From Solea solea (Eukaryota; Chordata; Actinopteri; Pleuronectiformes; Soleidae): a stretch of 64,000 bases of DNA. Position 1 is the stretch's first letter. Each line of letters starts with the position of its first letter. The notes below the pieces were generated by a model. The model saw nothing but the letters and a program-made list of their open reading frames with translations. It did not search any database and had not been told where the DNA came from. The position numbers and the translations under genes were made by a program. The stretch lies in assembly GCF_958295425.1 (NCBI RefSeq), contig NC_081143.1, forward strand, positions 22,563,281-22,627,280. The letters run 5' to 3'. Positions 15,725 to 41,804 of the stretch are shown piece after piece.

Positions 15725-16113
15725 GGATTTGCAATTGACAATGTTACATGTTTGATTTTATTTAAAAAATAATCATGATTGATCGTGCAATCACACTCAA
15801 ATAATGGATGTTATTCTGCTCCATAGATCACATGGGAGCTCTATTTATACTTGAATGCTAATTTTATTCCACAGATAAAAAAAGGGTTGGGGTCACACAA
15901 AACACAGAAAAAACTTTGTTTCTCATCTTACTTTCGTATCCATCCTCCTCTGATTGTTTTAGCTTCATACAATAATGTGTTCAAGGTGTAGTAAATGGAA
16001 TGTAGTCGTAGATTTCAGAGCTGGTAACAACAAGTTAACTAGGAATGCTTTCAATGATGTGTGGTAGTTTAGTTTTATGAATTTTCCACAACATAAACTA
16101 TAAAATTAAATTA

Positions 16114-16434
16114 TACACTCAACAGCCACTTTATTTTATTTAACACTTGTTCAACTGCCTGTTAACGCAAATATATAATCAGCTGAGCTTACGGCAGAAA
16201 CGCAGTGCATTAAGGCTCGTAGATATGGTCAATACAACCTGCTGAAGTTCAAACTGAGCATCAGAATGTGATTTAGTGTCTAAGAAACTGCTGATCTAAT
16301 TTTCCACACAAAACCATCAATAACCTTTGCTCTGAAAACAGGTTGAACTTAAAGCAGCAGAAGATTGCATCTGGTGTGACTCCTGCCACTTTTTTAGGTA
16401 TCTTGTGTACCTAATAAAGTGACCCTCGAGTGCA
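16114..16434. mobile_element. Tc1/mariner deletion derivative (about 320 bp)
   Basis: The left end 'TACACTCAACAGCCACTTTA' and right end 'TAATAAAGTGACCCTCGAGT' are imperfect inverted repeats of a well-known teleost Tc1-like family. Internal pieces such as 'TGTTCAACTGCCTGTTAACG', 'TTCAAACTGAGCATCAGAAT' and 'AGAAACTGCTGATCTA' correspond to the start of that element. Most of the transposase region is missing, so it is non-autonomous. Confidence 0.8.
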
Positions 16435-17089
16435 CTAAGCTGGCAGCAGATGTTTCATAGTTGGATTTCTCTAAACCCTCAGAAGGTAAATGTAAAACTA
16501 TCTGTAGGGACTGATGCCACTAGAGCAAAGTGGTATAATATGTGCCTTTGCAAGTAGAGTGAATGTTTGAATGAATTATATGCTAATAAAACTCATAATA
16601 TTTTTATTCCTGTGTCTTGTGTAGCTTTAAGAAGTGTACAGCAGCTCACTTAGGACTAACTTGAAGCAGACACTTTCAGGGTTTGAAGCTGAATCGAGGG
16701 GAATTAGTATAACGTGCCTCGTTTGTATTTTCTGCCCACTCTTTAAGATTTATGCATCTTTGGAAAAAGATTGAAAATGGGTAAAATATTATCATTAATG
16801 TATGAAATATGTGTGCTGATGGGAAGACACTGTTGTAGGGAAACAGCATGGGAGATGCACCCACCTGTTGATTTTAACTAAAAGTGATTCATTAAAACAC
16901 AACAATATTTAATGCTGCTGTGCTATGATAATGTTAGATTATATAGATTAAGTATATTTAGAACATAAAGAAGCGACCATGCTAAATATGGTTAAATATG
17001 GTTCTGACATCGTTGTCACTTCAGGTCACGACTATATTTTGAACATGAACCATGAGGAAATCAGGAGGATAATAAGGACATGCACTGGA

Positions 17090-17472
17090 GACGCACCGAT
17101 TAGTGATTGGTCCGCCTCCTCACTGATCGGGACCCAGTTGTCCAATCGCAGACCAGTCCGCAAAACCACTGGCCATCCACGCAACCGTACGCCCGTCACG
17201 TTGCGCACATGGATCGGGTCGAGGTGACCACGCCACACCCTGCAGTCAGACCGAGGCTCGTAGTGGCTGCGCCGGAGGAGCGTCTTGTGTAACAAGCTGT
17301 ATCAACCAGCACCGTGCCTTGTTGAAATGTCCAATTCGCAGAGGAGGCGGTACATGGAGCGGCCTCTCAACAACACTGAGGCCGAGAACTAGCTGAGAGT
17401 CGGACACCGTTCGTTAACGACAGTGTTTACATGTTTTTGTTTTTACCGTAGCTGTAGCCACCACTCGGAGGA
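17090..17472 (+). promoter_or_regulatory. wbp1l CpG-rich promoter and 5' UTR
   Basis: CpG density rises sharply here against the AT-rich surroundings. CCAAT boxes are seen as ATTGG at 17106-17110, CCAAT at 17152-17156 and CCAAT at 17331-17335. The coding start of wbp1l follows at 17473. Confidence 0.55.
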
Positions 17473-31568
<14,096 letters not shown>

Positions 31569-32050
31569 AACACACTTCTGACAAACCTTTGTCACCAACG
31601 GAAGGAGAGAGCACTTAGGACAGGATGTGGAGACATGCTTTTGTGTCCGAGCAAGTGTTTTATGTCTAAATGCTTTCTAAATGAGTATTTTTATGAACGT
31701 GTGCATCTTAGATAACACATATGTGGGGGCAGGAAGTGGGGTCCACCAAAGTGATTGAGATCCAAAGGTTGGGAAAGCTGGCTCCTCCCCACACTGGAAC
31801 TGTGGCCTTAACCTGTGTATGTTGGGTTATACTTGGGCAGTAAAAGCCTAGGAATCTGTGGCAACTTCTCATACTGTACAAACACACAGTCGTCACACAG
31901 ACAGTCAGAGACTTGAAAGCTGAAGCTGTGATGTCAGAACAGGATGTTGGCTGCCAAGGATGAATGCAGCTCTCCCTATCTGGGTGTTTGTTAACACATC
32001 TGCAAAGCCGTTCCTTGCGTAATAAGAGATAACACAAGTGGAATTACCGC

Positions 32051-32076
32051 AGTGTGTGTGTGTGTGTGTGTGTGTT
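32051..32076. repeat. (GT)n microsatellite
   Basis: Uninterrupted GT run of about 26 bp in the presumed wbp1l 3' UTR. Confidence 0.85.
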
Positions 32077-32604
32077 TTTGATGAGAGCTGATGCTGAACA
32101 AGACTGTGTGTCCTGTTAGATTCATGCTTCTCAAGTGCTTTTATAGTGACTTAAAAACCGCTCTGCCTTGTTGTTCATGGTCTTTATCTGCCCTGCTAAT
32201 GATAAGAGAAGTGCATTAACACATCTTCATGTGAGCAGTTCCTATTTTGCACAAAATGTGTTTATCCTTACAAATTAAGCCTTTAGTTAGAGAAAATCAG
32301 AACATGTTTTTCCATTACTCCAATCTTAAAGGACCTATTTGAAAATGTTGCTATGGCTACATAGCCAACATTAGCATGTACTTGGGCTGTCACATTTTCC
32401 AAAAATCACGTTCAAACGAGTACTGAAGATACTCAAGTAGTTCCCAGCTCCGGTGCCGTAGTTATTTATTATTACATTCACTTCACTAAAAGCTAAAAAA
32501 CTAGGTGATGAACCTGAAATACTGCCACATGTCATTTTCACAGCAAGCTTGAGAAGTGAACTCATTCACTGTCTAAATTTCTGATGGATTCTAAGAGCAT
32601 GCAG

Positions 32605-32705
32605 GCCAAGCTGAGCTCACGGCACCCTCTGCTGGACTACATGGTAATTACATTAGATGGTGTGATGGGTACCGTGTTTTTAGGTTCTAGGTTTAAGGTT
32701 TGACA
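32605..32705. repeat. Dispersed repeat, copy 2 of 2
   Basis: Same order of shared words as 28830-28935: 'GGCCAAGCTGAGCTC', 'GGCACCCTCTGCTGGAC', 'TGGTAATTACATTAG' and a terminal AAGGTTTGAC. Both copies are in the same orientation. Confidence 0.6.
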
Positions 32706-34495
32706 ACCCCCCAAATAAAAAGTGACAGCTCTAGCTATGTGCTTACCTCGAGGGATGGTTGCAAATACATCTTTAGACTTAATTTTACTCTCTGAAAGCG
32801 TTCTCCAACAGTGGAAAATCAAAGCCAAGTCTAACTCTTGATATGCTCCTGTTTCTATCGCTGCTCACGTCCTCATTGCCTTCTGATGGTGAGTCACCAT
32901 TGCATCTGTTTTTCCCAGAGGAAGTAGCTGCTTAGAGGCCATATTATAGCTTCTTGTCTTGTAAATAAAACAATAACTAAAATTCTCACCAAGCGATAAT
33001 CACCACCTCCCTCTCACGGCAAGGAAACTTACATATAAGATAGATTTCATTACACGATTCATTTCTTAGGGTTTTTGTCACGACATCTGTCAGAATTTGG
33101 CGCCTGTGATTTGTTAGTGGGGAGTGCAACACATTTATGGACTTAATGTAATGAATGTGTGTCTGTGTGTGTAGTATGTGCCTACTCCAAAAAGTGTAGA
33201 ATGTTGAACACTGATAAGCCTCAGTGAAACTGAGGGATTGTCAGAGATCAGGTACTAAAAACCAAGAAAGGAATGTCAAGTGTTAAGAGTAAAAAAAACT
33301 GAGATGGACAACTTCAGACCTCAAAACTTATTGTTGACAGTTACTTCAATGGATCACCAGCGACTATAGGATTCACCATCTTTGTTTTCATATCAGCACA
33401 TTTTCAGCCATCCTTCAGAATCCATATTCACTGATTAAATGCTCCCGAAAGGGTCCACTAAAGAAAAACAAAATCAGTTAACTGAAAGGAAAGGAAACTA
33501 TTACTTCATTGTGTTAATTTAAATTAAGCATTTACCCCCACAGGGCAATTTTAAAACAAATGATTTAACTACTAGAGCATAATGAAAGGGAAGTTGTCCT
33601 TTGTCATGTTTATCTCCTGGGTAAAAGTACAACAGTATTTATTCAGAGATGCATTTTCTTTGCGATTGACGCAAAAAGCAATATGTTTGATTTTGCAGAT
33701 TTAAAAACAAACTTTGACATTAACTCGTCAAATCAGACATCCTTATCCAGACCTTGCAGGAGCTGTAATACAATAGATGTTAGATGATGTACAAAAAAAA
33801 GATTACCTAAGATGTTTTCACATGTTGATTCTAGTTTTTAAGATTCTATTTATTTGTCCACTCTGAAATCAACTGGACCTCCCGATTCTACATGCTGCAG
33901 TGTGTGGGCATTTTTTTTTTTTACAGATTATCCTTTTTTTAATTAAAAAAAAAAATGTACTCATTGCAATGTTAGAAAGCACAACAGTCATTTATTGCCG
34001 TCACACGATAAATACCGTAAAAACAAATAAGAGAATGTGTCTCTCAGAAATGTCTAGCACAAGATAAAACTGTTACCTGACCTTTGTGTTTTAATAGTAA
34101 GACGACTGAATTTTACTCATCGAAGCCTCAACACTCTCTAAAATGCTTTGTATGTTGATGCTTTATTGTGGAAACTAGACGATGCAGTTGTTGTACATGT
34201 AGTACAAAGAAGAACCAATTTTTAAAAAACTGCTGAATCCTTAAAATGAGTTAAACTGTGTGAAGCGTAAAAAAACCACTTTATATTTGCAAATTAATTA
34301 CAATGTTCTGTTTTAATGAAATCAGTAGCTTTGTTGTTTTAGACAGATTTTCTTTTGTCATTATTAATATTGTTATTATTATTGTTATGTTGAGAAAAAA
34401 TGTAACTTCTTTTCCTACAGACGTGTAAAGGGTACATTTTGACTAACAACACACTAGTTACTTTGTTAACAAGATCAGGGGCATTTTGCCAAAGA

Positions 34496-34795
34496 CACTT
34501 TTTCTTTCTTTCTTTCTTTCTTTATTTCTTTCTTCACCGGCGTGTGTAAAGGGGTTTTGCACATATTCTTTGAATGTTCTGATCATAAGCCATTTATTAT
34601 AAATACCAAGGTGGACGTATGTTGAATAAACATACTCTCTGAAATTCAAATTTTGTGTCCTTGTCGTTTTAAAAGATAGATAGAAAACTTAACCCATGCT
34701 AACAGATAGACAGCCAAAGAAAGATGGATAGATGGATGGACAGACAGACAAAGAAAGAAAGACAGATAGATGGACAAAGAAAGATAGATAGATAT
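34496..34795. repeat. TTTC microsatellite followed by GATA/GACA/GAAA-rich repeats
   Basis: A TTTC run occupies 34496-34530. A purine-rich mix of GATA, GATG, GACA and GAAA tetramers occupies about 34672-34795. The candidate wbp1l poly(A) signal lies between them. Confidence 0.8.
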
Positions 34796-35251
34796 TTTCT
34801 CATAGAGTTTTCATATCGTCCGGTTCACTGACAGTACCGCCGTTCCCGAGAAGCCACATGACCGCGCTTTGCTGTGCTCGTACACAGCGGTGACGTCACT
34901 CTGGGAAATAAGATTTTTCTGGGCTTTTAATGGCCTTTAGGACGGTTTTACAAATATGAAACTCCATGAATTAAAAATATAGAATATAAAGATCTATACA
35001 TGTCTATGTCCCTGTCTCGAGGTGTCCTGTGGACAGTTTTACAGGCGTCTCTTTTACTATTGTGGTCAATGGGAAAATTGCTTTTGGTTTGAGTATTTTT
35101 TGTTGCAGTACCACGAGTGGCCACCATGACACAATTGTCTTCAAGGCAGAGAGGGCGGTGCTCTATCCGGTTCGTTCTTCGTCTATGAACAGTTGTAAGT
35201 CGTGGACTTTGACAGCAGCAGCATCATAAACTGCTGTCGAGAAGCGAGGCA
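34796..35251 (+). promoter_or_regulatory. as3mt promoter and 5' UTR
   Basis: The sequence turns moderately CpG-rich. A full CRE palindrome TGACGTCA is at 34891-34898, about 350 bp upstream of the as3mt ATG. The transcription start is not determined. Confidence 0.5.
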
Positions 35252-38200
35252 ATGGCTGAAGAACACAGGTAAGAGGATTCTTAATACAAGTTATGCGGTG
35301 AACGAATGGCGCGTGTCCGATTTTAAACGTTTACAGTGACATGTTGTGGTAATATAGCTAAGCTAGCAGGTAGTTACCGAGTAGCTAACTGTTTTTTCCC
35401 TCAGTGCGCGAGCCAAAGACTTCGCTGACAGCGCTGTTCATGTGGACGTGAAGGTAACGTGACTAAGCAAAAAACACACACCTGCTAAAGTTCAGAGCGA
35501 AAGCTGTTACTTATTTATTATGTATTTTTGTACTCTTTTATATATTTATATATCATTTTCCCGTTAATTCAGCTTATATTTATATAGCCTATACCAGGAC
35601 TCTGCAACCTTTAGTGTCTAAAGAGTTACTTTTGACGCCTCTCCATCCAAATAAAATTAATCTGGAGCCGCAAAACCCATTTGACCCATAAAATTAACAT
35701 AATGATGATGCACAAAATATTAAAACAATTTATTTAATAAGAGGTGTTCACTCTGAAAGAAGAAAAAAACCCTTTACGGTTTAACATTCACAACATGTGT
35801 ATGTAATGGTCAAGCATGTTTTACATCAGAGCAGATATTGAATAGATTAGTAATAGAACAAACGCAGGTTTTACCAATCACATTAATTACAGTTCCACTC
35901 CAACAGAGAGCCAGACTGATGCTATTGCTCAAGTGTGAGTGTTGTATTTGACACTTTAATCTGTAGAAGCTGTTTTTAATTTCTAAACTACATACTACAT
36001 ACAGTCAGAAAATATACTTTCACAGTCATATTTTCTGACTGTGAAATGGTTATAGTGTTGCTAAGGTCTTTATAGCGTTGCAAAAACAGCTGATCTAATG
36101 TTGGCAGGAGTATTATGGGGAGAGAGTGAAGAAGACCTCGGACCTGAAGACCAACGCCTGTATTGCACCAGCTCAGCCCATTCCTGCCTTCGTCCGCCAG
36201 GCTCTGACCAAAGTACATCCTGAAGTCACTGATAGGTTTGTGGACTTGTTGCTGCTGTTGCTGTTGCACTCTCTGCTCATGTATTCACACAGTTACAAAC
36301 TGCTGTGTTGTACTGAAGACCAGTTATGGTCTCAGGACCACTTTGTGAAGGTCTCACTCTAGTCATAGTGGAACGGTATTGTAAATCAAAACCAAACAAA
36401 ACCGTTATTGTTATTCAAATGTAGGACACATGTTCTGGGATTTCCCATAAAAGAGTGCTTCAGTCTCGGGCTGCAACTAACCATTTTTTTCTTATTTGAT
36501 TAAACTGTCCATTATTTTCTTGATTAATTGAGTACTGGTTTGTAAAATGTTTACCAAACCTGGAAATCCTGATGTTCTTTAATGTCTTGTTCAGTTCACA
36601 AACCCACATTATTCAGTTTTAATGATTTTTCTTTGTGATATGGAGCAAATAAACCAGATTATAGTATGTGAAAAATCAGAAAGCTTGTTTTAATAATTAA
36701 AAAAACACTCAAGCCAATTAATCGATTAAATAGTGCATGATTCATTTAGTAATCGATTTAAGAATTAATTAATTGAACAATCTAGAGCTGAAACGATTAA
36801 TCGATGAATCGATTATTAATCGATTACTAAATTAATCGACAACTATTTTGATAATCGATGAATCGGTTTGAAGCTTTTTTCATGATTAAAACAAGATTTA
36901 CGATTGTTTAAGCTTCTTAAATGTGAATATTTTCTTAATTTCTTTGCTCTGATAACAAAGAAATCATTAAAAGTGAATCATTTTGGTTTGTGGACAAAAA
37001 CAACGTCATCATTTCCAGGTTTGACGAATACCGATCAACATTTTTTAAGGTTTTCTGATATTTTATGGACCAAACGATTAATCGAGAAAGTAATCGACAG
37101 ATTAATCGATTATGAAAATAATCGTTAGTTGCAGCTCTAGAACAATCATTGCAGCCCTACTTCAGTTTGACCTTGATGCTAACATTTAATAGGGATCTTT
37201 GAACAGATTTCACTGCAGAGTAGTGGACAAACACTTGTACCATGTATGACAGTATATAAGTATGTGAGACACTAATAATAAATTCTCTGCTTTTGTTCTT
37301 TTGCAGACACTTTGAATATGTTCTTTCCAGTCTAACAGGAGATCTATTGTTACCCTCAACTAAGCATTTATAAGAGAATATCTGCTTAGTTTTATTATTA
37401 TGGATAATAATAGAAAGATAGAAAATAGGAATAGAATAGGCACTTAAATAAAAGGGTGTAAAAAAAAAAGCAAGCATGTAAACCTACAAGAAAAAGATTC
37501 ACGATGTAGTGCACTGGTCTTGGTGAATGCAGTCTTGACTACAACACTATTGACTACCTTCCTCTGCTCTGTAGGTACTATGGCTGTGGCCTGGTGGTGC
37601 CAGAGTGTCTGGAGGGCACCAGGATTCTGGACCTGGGCAGTGGAACTGGGAGAGATTGCTACATGCTGAGTCAGCTCGTGGGCGAGAAGGGCCATGTCAT
37701 TGGCATCGACATGACTGAGAACCAGGTACTGTTGTACATCCGCCCACATTGAGGAGGGACTATATTGCAAGATGCGACCATGTTGTGACCATGTAGTTGA
37801 AAAGCGGCATTTGTTTCCATCATCAAGTCGTACCCGTTTATCCCACAGTGGTGACGTGGTCTTGTGCGCCACCTCCTGCTTATCTCAGTGACCTAAGTCT
37901 TTATATTTGCTTGATCGCAGTGGATGAAAATCATACATTAATGCACATGTTGTGTGATCAAATGGCTTTAAATGCAAGCTAAGAAAAAGAGAACACTGTT
38001 AAAAAGAGAGAGACCTCATTGTCTGTGTTTTTTCTTATAGCTTGAAGTGGCCAGGACATATGTGGACCACCACATGCAGGAGTTTGGCTACAAGAAGCCC
38101 AATGTCAGTTTTGTCCAGGGCTACATTGAGGCTCTGACAGAGGCAGGACTGGAAAAGAACTCTTTTGATATCATCATGTAAGACGGCTTTTACCGTGTCT

Positions 38201-41109
38201 ACGTTTACTGTTTTAATTGCTGCACGATACTCAAGAAATTGTGTTTAAAAATGTTGATTTATTATGTTTTCTCTGCCTCATCTCTTAGTTCCAACTGTGT
38301 GGTGAACCTCTCTCCAGACAAGAGGCGAGTCTTGGCGGAGGCTTACAGCATGCTCAAGGTATGCTGCTTTACCTTTTAGCTCAGGAGTCTCCCAAAAATC
38401 AGTGATTTCCAGAGTTGATGGTCGTAATCTTACTTATTTGTCACGTTTGCTTTGAATGTACAAACACCCTAGAAAACCTGAAGGCAGCAGAGAATTTATT
38501 TTAACATTTAAACTGTTTTTATTCATTTATTTGAATGTTTTTTTACTTTTAAGTTTATCATTTACCACAATATTATTACACCAGCTTTTAGTCTGCTAAT
38601 AACTTCAGTTATTTTATCTACAGTTTAGACAGTTGTTTTATCATTTTAGGTTGTACTTTTGAATGTGACTCTGTTTTTCTTCCGTGAAGCACTTTTATTA
38701 CATTACATCACTTAATATGAAATAATGTGAATAAAGTTTGTCTGATTTAAAAAAAATGATCCCTGTGCTGGTCACTAGGATGGCGGGGAGCTGTACTTCA
38801 GCGACATCTACAGCAGTCAAAGACTAACCGAGGAGATTAAAAATCACAAAGTTCTATGGGGTGTGTCTCATTAACATAACATACTATAATCTGAGGCCTG
38901 ACAGAATAATAATAATAATAATAAGAGTGTGCTTCTTGTTGGCAGGCGAGTGCTTCGGCGGAGCTCTGTGGTGGAAGGATCTGCTGAGTTTGGCTGAAGA
39001 AGTGGGTTTCACAGCTCCACGACTGGTCACTGCAAATTTCGTCACCGTGGACAATAAAGAACTGGAGGACGTTCTAGGTTTGATATTTTTCTCTTCTAAT
39101 TTATTTATGTTTTTAATCCACTACTTACAGTATATACTAATATTTTGCACCAGTGATTAATGACTTTTTAAACTAGTTGAGATATAGACACATTCCAGAG
39201 GTTTTCTTATTAATTCCACCAAAGTTTTAGTGTTTGTTTGTTGGATTTTTCCGTATTTTCTTGGGGATGTACTGTAGGTTTATGGGCCAAGAAGGAAATG
39301 ATTACATTTTGGTGGTGATTCAGGTACAGATTGACTGTATTGACCCTGCGCTAATCACACAGGCAGTGGAGGATGTCTTACTTGTCCTTAATAATGGAAA
39401 AAAAATAATGTGTACATTAATCTGGTGCTTTTTGAGTTGTGTATGGCTATGGTTTCCTATACACATATGTTTTAGTGGCGGTGTTGCATTAAAATATAGA
39501 CCGTGTAGTGATGGGGACGGTCACAGTTAGTATGTATAAAATGATCATACAGAGGTGCTTGTTTAGTTTTTCATTTGCCAGTAAACATGAGTCTTGGAAC
39601 ACTACAATTTGTATTGTATGTTTTCTTTACTTTTAAATTGGATTTATCTGAGTTCATGTTCACATTTTACATTTTTTCTAACATATTTTACCGACACACA
39701 ACAGGTTTATAAACAACTGTTTTCTAAATATAGATATGAAATGAGACCTTTACTTAACTTTGGTTATCACTCTGTTCTTACAACACAGCCTAAAGGTTAA
39801 TTGCTGAGTAATTGTTGGACATTGATCTCTATTTAACACTCTCTTACCTGTTTGCCCCCCCCATTACAGGTGACTTTAAATTTGTCTCTGCCACGTATCG
39901 CCTGTTTAAGCTCCCTAAAGGTGACACCAAGTGCAGTCAGGTCATATATAACGGGAGCATTACTGGGGCAGAGAACAGCTTCCAGTTTGACTGTCGATAC
40001 ACATTCAAGGTCTGTAGATCCAGCTGTGCACTTTCAATACACCTCGAGCTTCATGCGCAACAGAGTTAAACGTGTGTGTATTTCACAGGCAGGTGAAGTC
40101 GTGGAGGTAGACAGAGATGTTGCCAGTATTCTTACCCACTCCAGATTTGCAGAGGACTTCACGTTCCAGCCGTCTGGAGACTCCTGTGGGCCCTGTGGAG
40201 TCAAACCTACGGTCAGTCCAATCCAACCCCATTTGTTTATGAAGTTTAAAGTGTTACTACATTCCCAGCTCATGACACTGTGTTTGTATGTATGAGTTTG
40301 GAGGCTGCGACACACCCAGGGTCTTACAGTAGACACACACATGCAGGCACTCACACACAATAGCCTGTATTTAAGAAATGGACATAGTCTTTTGGGTTTG
40401 AAAGCCAAGGATATAGGACAGAACTAGCATAAATAGGACTGGTTGTAAAGATAACCTGTTTGAATGAATGTCTAACGGGAAAATGAGGCTGCTTCTCACT
40501 TGATTTATAAAGTCAGTAAACATTTTCCTGAGGAGTTTATGGTCTCTGTTTCTCGTCTCGGGTCTTCTTCAACAGCACATGATGTCAGTTTAGTAAATTA
40601 TGTCCCATTTAGGTCAGAATAGATGATAAAGCACAGGACATATGAGTGGACACTGGTGTGATTGACAGGTGGTGTCATCCACTAGGAGCCAGGTTGCAGG
40701 TGACATCTGGATTTCCAGTTTCAAAAACTGACATGGCACCGGTCAAATCGCAAATCTCGAGGCTTCACAACGGGATTTCATTTTGCAGGCGGGATGTTAC
40801 ATGAACTTTTTTTTTATATATATATATATATATACAGTGTGTGTGTGTGTGTGGCTGTGTGTGTGTGCGCACCAGGACACATGCTGCAGGCTCTTACAAA
40901 CACTCACTCACATACCCACTCTAACATACAGTGCATACACACACACACACACACATAGCCACAAGGTCAAGCAGCTGTCTCAGAGTCATAACCAGACTGT
41001 GGAGTCATGCTGGGGAACCTTGAACAGGAAGGAATGTGTTCTCCTCTCAGCTCAGGGAATGCCATCTTATCATCTATCATGGTCATTATGTGCGCACACA
41101 CACTTAACA

Positions 41110-41145
<36 letters not shown>

Positions 41146-41804
41146 AGCACATCTACAAACACCACTATTCATTTTTCAGTGGTTACCCTGAATTCTCTAC
41201 TCACAACAATGACTTTCTGTGCTTCAGACTGGTTTTTATTCTGCTTTTGTGGTGCAACACATGTACATTTGAAATCTCAGCGATTGATACATTTGGCCCT
41301 CAGTTTAAACTTTGGACTGACTCCCCGTGGTGCAATCAGGCCCCAAGATATAACTTATCCCAAACTACAAAGCTAGTCGGCGATAGTGGCAATAAAAAGC
41401 CTTCAGTCTTGTCTCTAAAAGCACAGCTACTGTGAAATGAACAACCAGTGTCTGATAACAGATGCACTGACTGCACATGACAAGTAAAAATGTATTTATT
41501 TATCTTCTCCAGTTAATACCCGTGTTCTTTATATTAACTTGTGTTTAATGCAGGAAAAAAATCATGTCCTTATTTACTACCAAGTGTCTTTAAAATTAAA
41601 ATTGTCTTCTTATGCAGCAGTTTAAAAACAAACTGGACGCAGGTTGTAAAAATGCTAATGAATGATCTCTACCTGGTTGAACTCTTGCCACTGCAGGCTG
41701 CTGTTGTGGATCCTTTCGAGCTGGCGCTTCAGCCAAAGAAACCAAGACCGGGTTCTGCCACAGGGGGGTGCTGCAGCACACGGTCTGCTACCTGCTGCAA
41801 GTGA
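35252..41804 (+). CDS. as3mt: Arsenite methyltransferase, complete (378 aa)
   Basis: AS3MT is a cytosolic SAM-dependent enzyme that methylates trivalent arsenic. Exons are 35252-35268, 35405-35453, 36108-36235, 37575-37725, 38041-38177, 38289-38358, 38779-38860, 38946-39077, 39870-40009, 40089-40211 and 41697-41804. All junctions are GT-AG and in phase, totalling 1137 nt. The SAM-binding motif ILDLGSGTGRD spans residues 82-92. The four cysteines needed in the human enzyme (C32, C61, C156, C206) are all present as C40 (TNAC), C69 (YYGC), C164 (SNC) and C214 (GEC). The C-terminus is cysteine-rich (GGCCSTRSATCCK), as in other AS3MTs. The N-terminus (MAEEHSARAKDF) is short and divergent but leads in frame to VKEYYG. 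AATAAA at 41923-41928 is a convincing poly(A) signal 119 bp past the stop. The intron before the last exon carries TA and CA microsatellites. Confidence 0.96.
35594..35720. mobile_element. MITE-like fragment in as3mt intron 2
   Basis: The text 'ACTCTGCAACCTTTAGTGTC', TAAAGAG and 'CTGGAGCCGCAAAACCC' is typical of a dispersed teleost non-autonomous element. The right boundary is unclear. Confidence 0.4.
36466..37159. mobile_element. Older hAT-type MITE interrupted by a younger relative
   Basis: The left end is TCGGGCTGCAAC and the right end, on the minus strand, is TAGGGCTGCAAT. Flanking 8-mers are CTTCAGTC (36458-36465) and CTTCAGTT (37160-37167), a one-mismatch target-site duplication. The element is split by a second MITE at 36783-37139. 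It lies in as3mt intron 3. Confidence 0.75.
36783..37139. mobile_element. Younger hAT-type MITE (357 bp) nested in the older copy
   Basis: Terminal inverted repeats are TAGAGCTGAAACGATTAAT (left) and TAGAGCTGCAACTAACGATTAT (right, minus strand, with a small offset). Multiple ATTAATCGAT motifs lie near each end. GAACAATC is duplicated exactly on both sides (36775-36782 and 37140-37147). An 8-bp duplication is the hAT hallmark. There is no transposase. Confidence 0.85.
40812..40868. repeat. (TA)n(GT)n microsatellite
   Basis: TA repeat followed by GT repeat in the last as3mt intron. Neighbouring CA tracts lie at about 40936-40955 and 41112-41145. Confidence 0.85.
41112..41145. repeat. (CA)n microsatellite
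   Basis: CA run in the last as3mt intron. Open frames across this area are artefacts of low complexity. Confidence 0.85.

Larger units (their letters stand above)
15725..17472. other. poll 3' UTR/intergenic region and wbp1l promoter
   Basis: AT-rich DNA follows the poll stop. Candidate poly(A) signals are AATAAA at 16413-16418, inside the right end of a Tc1 derivative, and AATAAA at 16585-16590, followed by a GT-rich stretch. From about 17090 the sequence becomes CpG-rich with CCAAT boxes, which I read as the wbp1l promoter. No other gene is recognised. Confidence 0.55.
31569..34650 (+). other. Probable wbp1l 3' UTR with candidate poly(A) signal
   Basis: No coding feature is seen. AATAAA at 34625-34630, followed by a T/G-rich stretch (TTTTGTGTCCTTGTCG), is a good candidate for the distal wbp1l poly(A) site, giving a 3' UTR of about 3 kb. 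The stretch includes a (GT)n microsatellite at 32051-32076, a repeat copy at 32605-32705 and a TTTC run at 34496-34530. In human, cyp17a1 and borcs7 lie in the corresponding interval; no exon of either is recognised here. Confidence 0.45.

Noticed and set aside
17032..17295. Open frames on both strands around 17107-17295
   Set aside because: Chance openings in the CpG-rich wbp1l promoter; no homology seen and no splice link to the wbp1l frame.
40783..41376. 197-codon open frame on the plus strand
   Set aside because: It is carried by TA/GT/CA microsatellites giving Tyr/Ile, Val/Cys and Thr/His runs, and lies inside the last as3mt intron.
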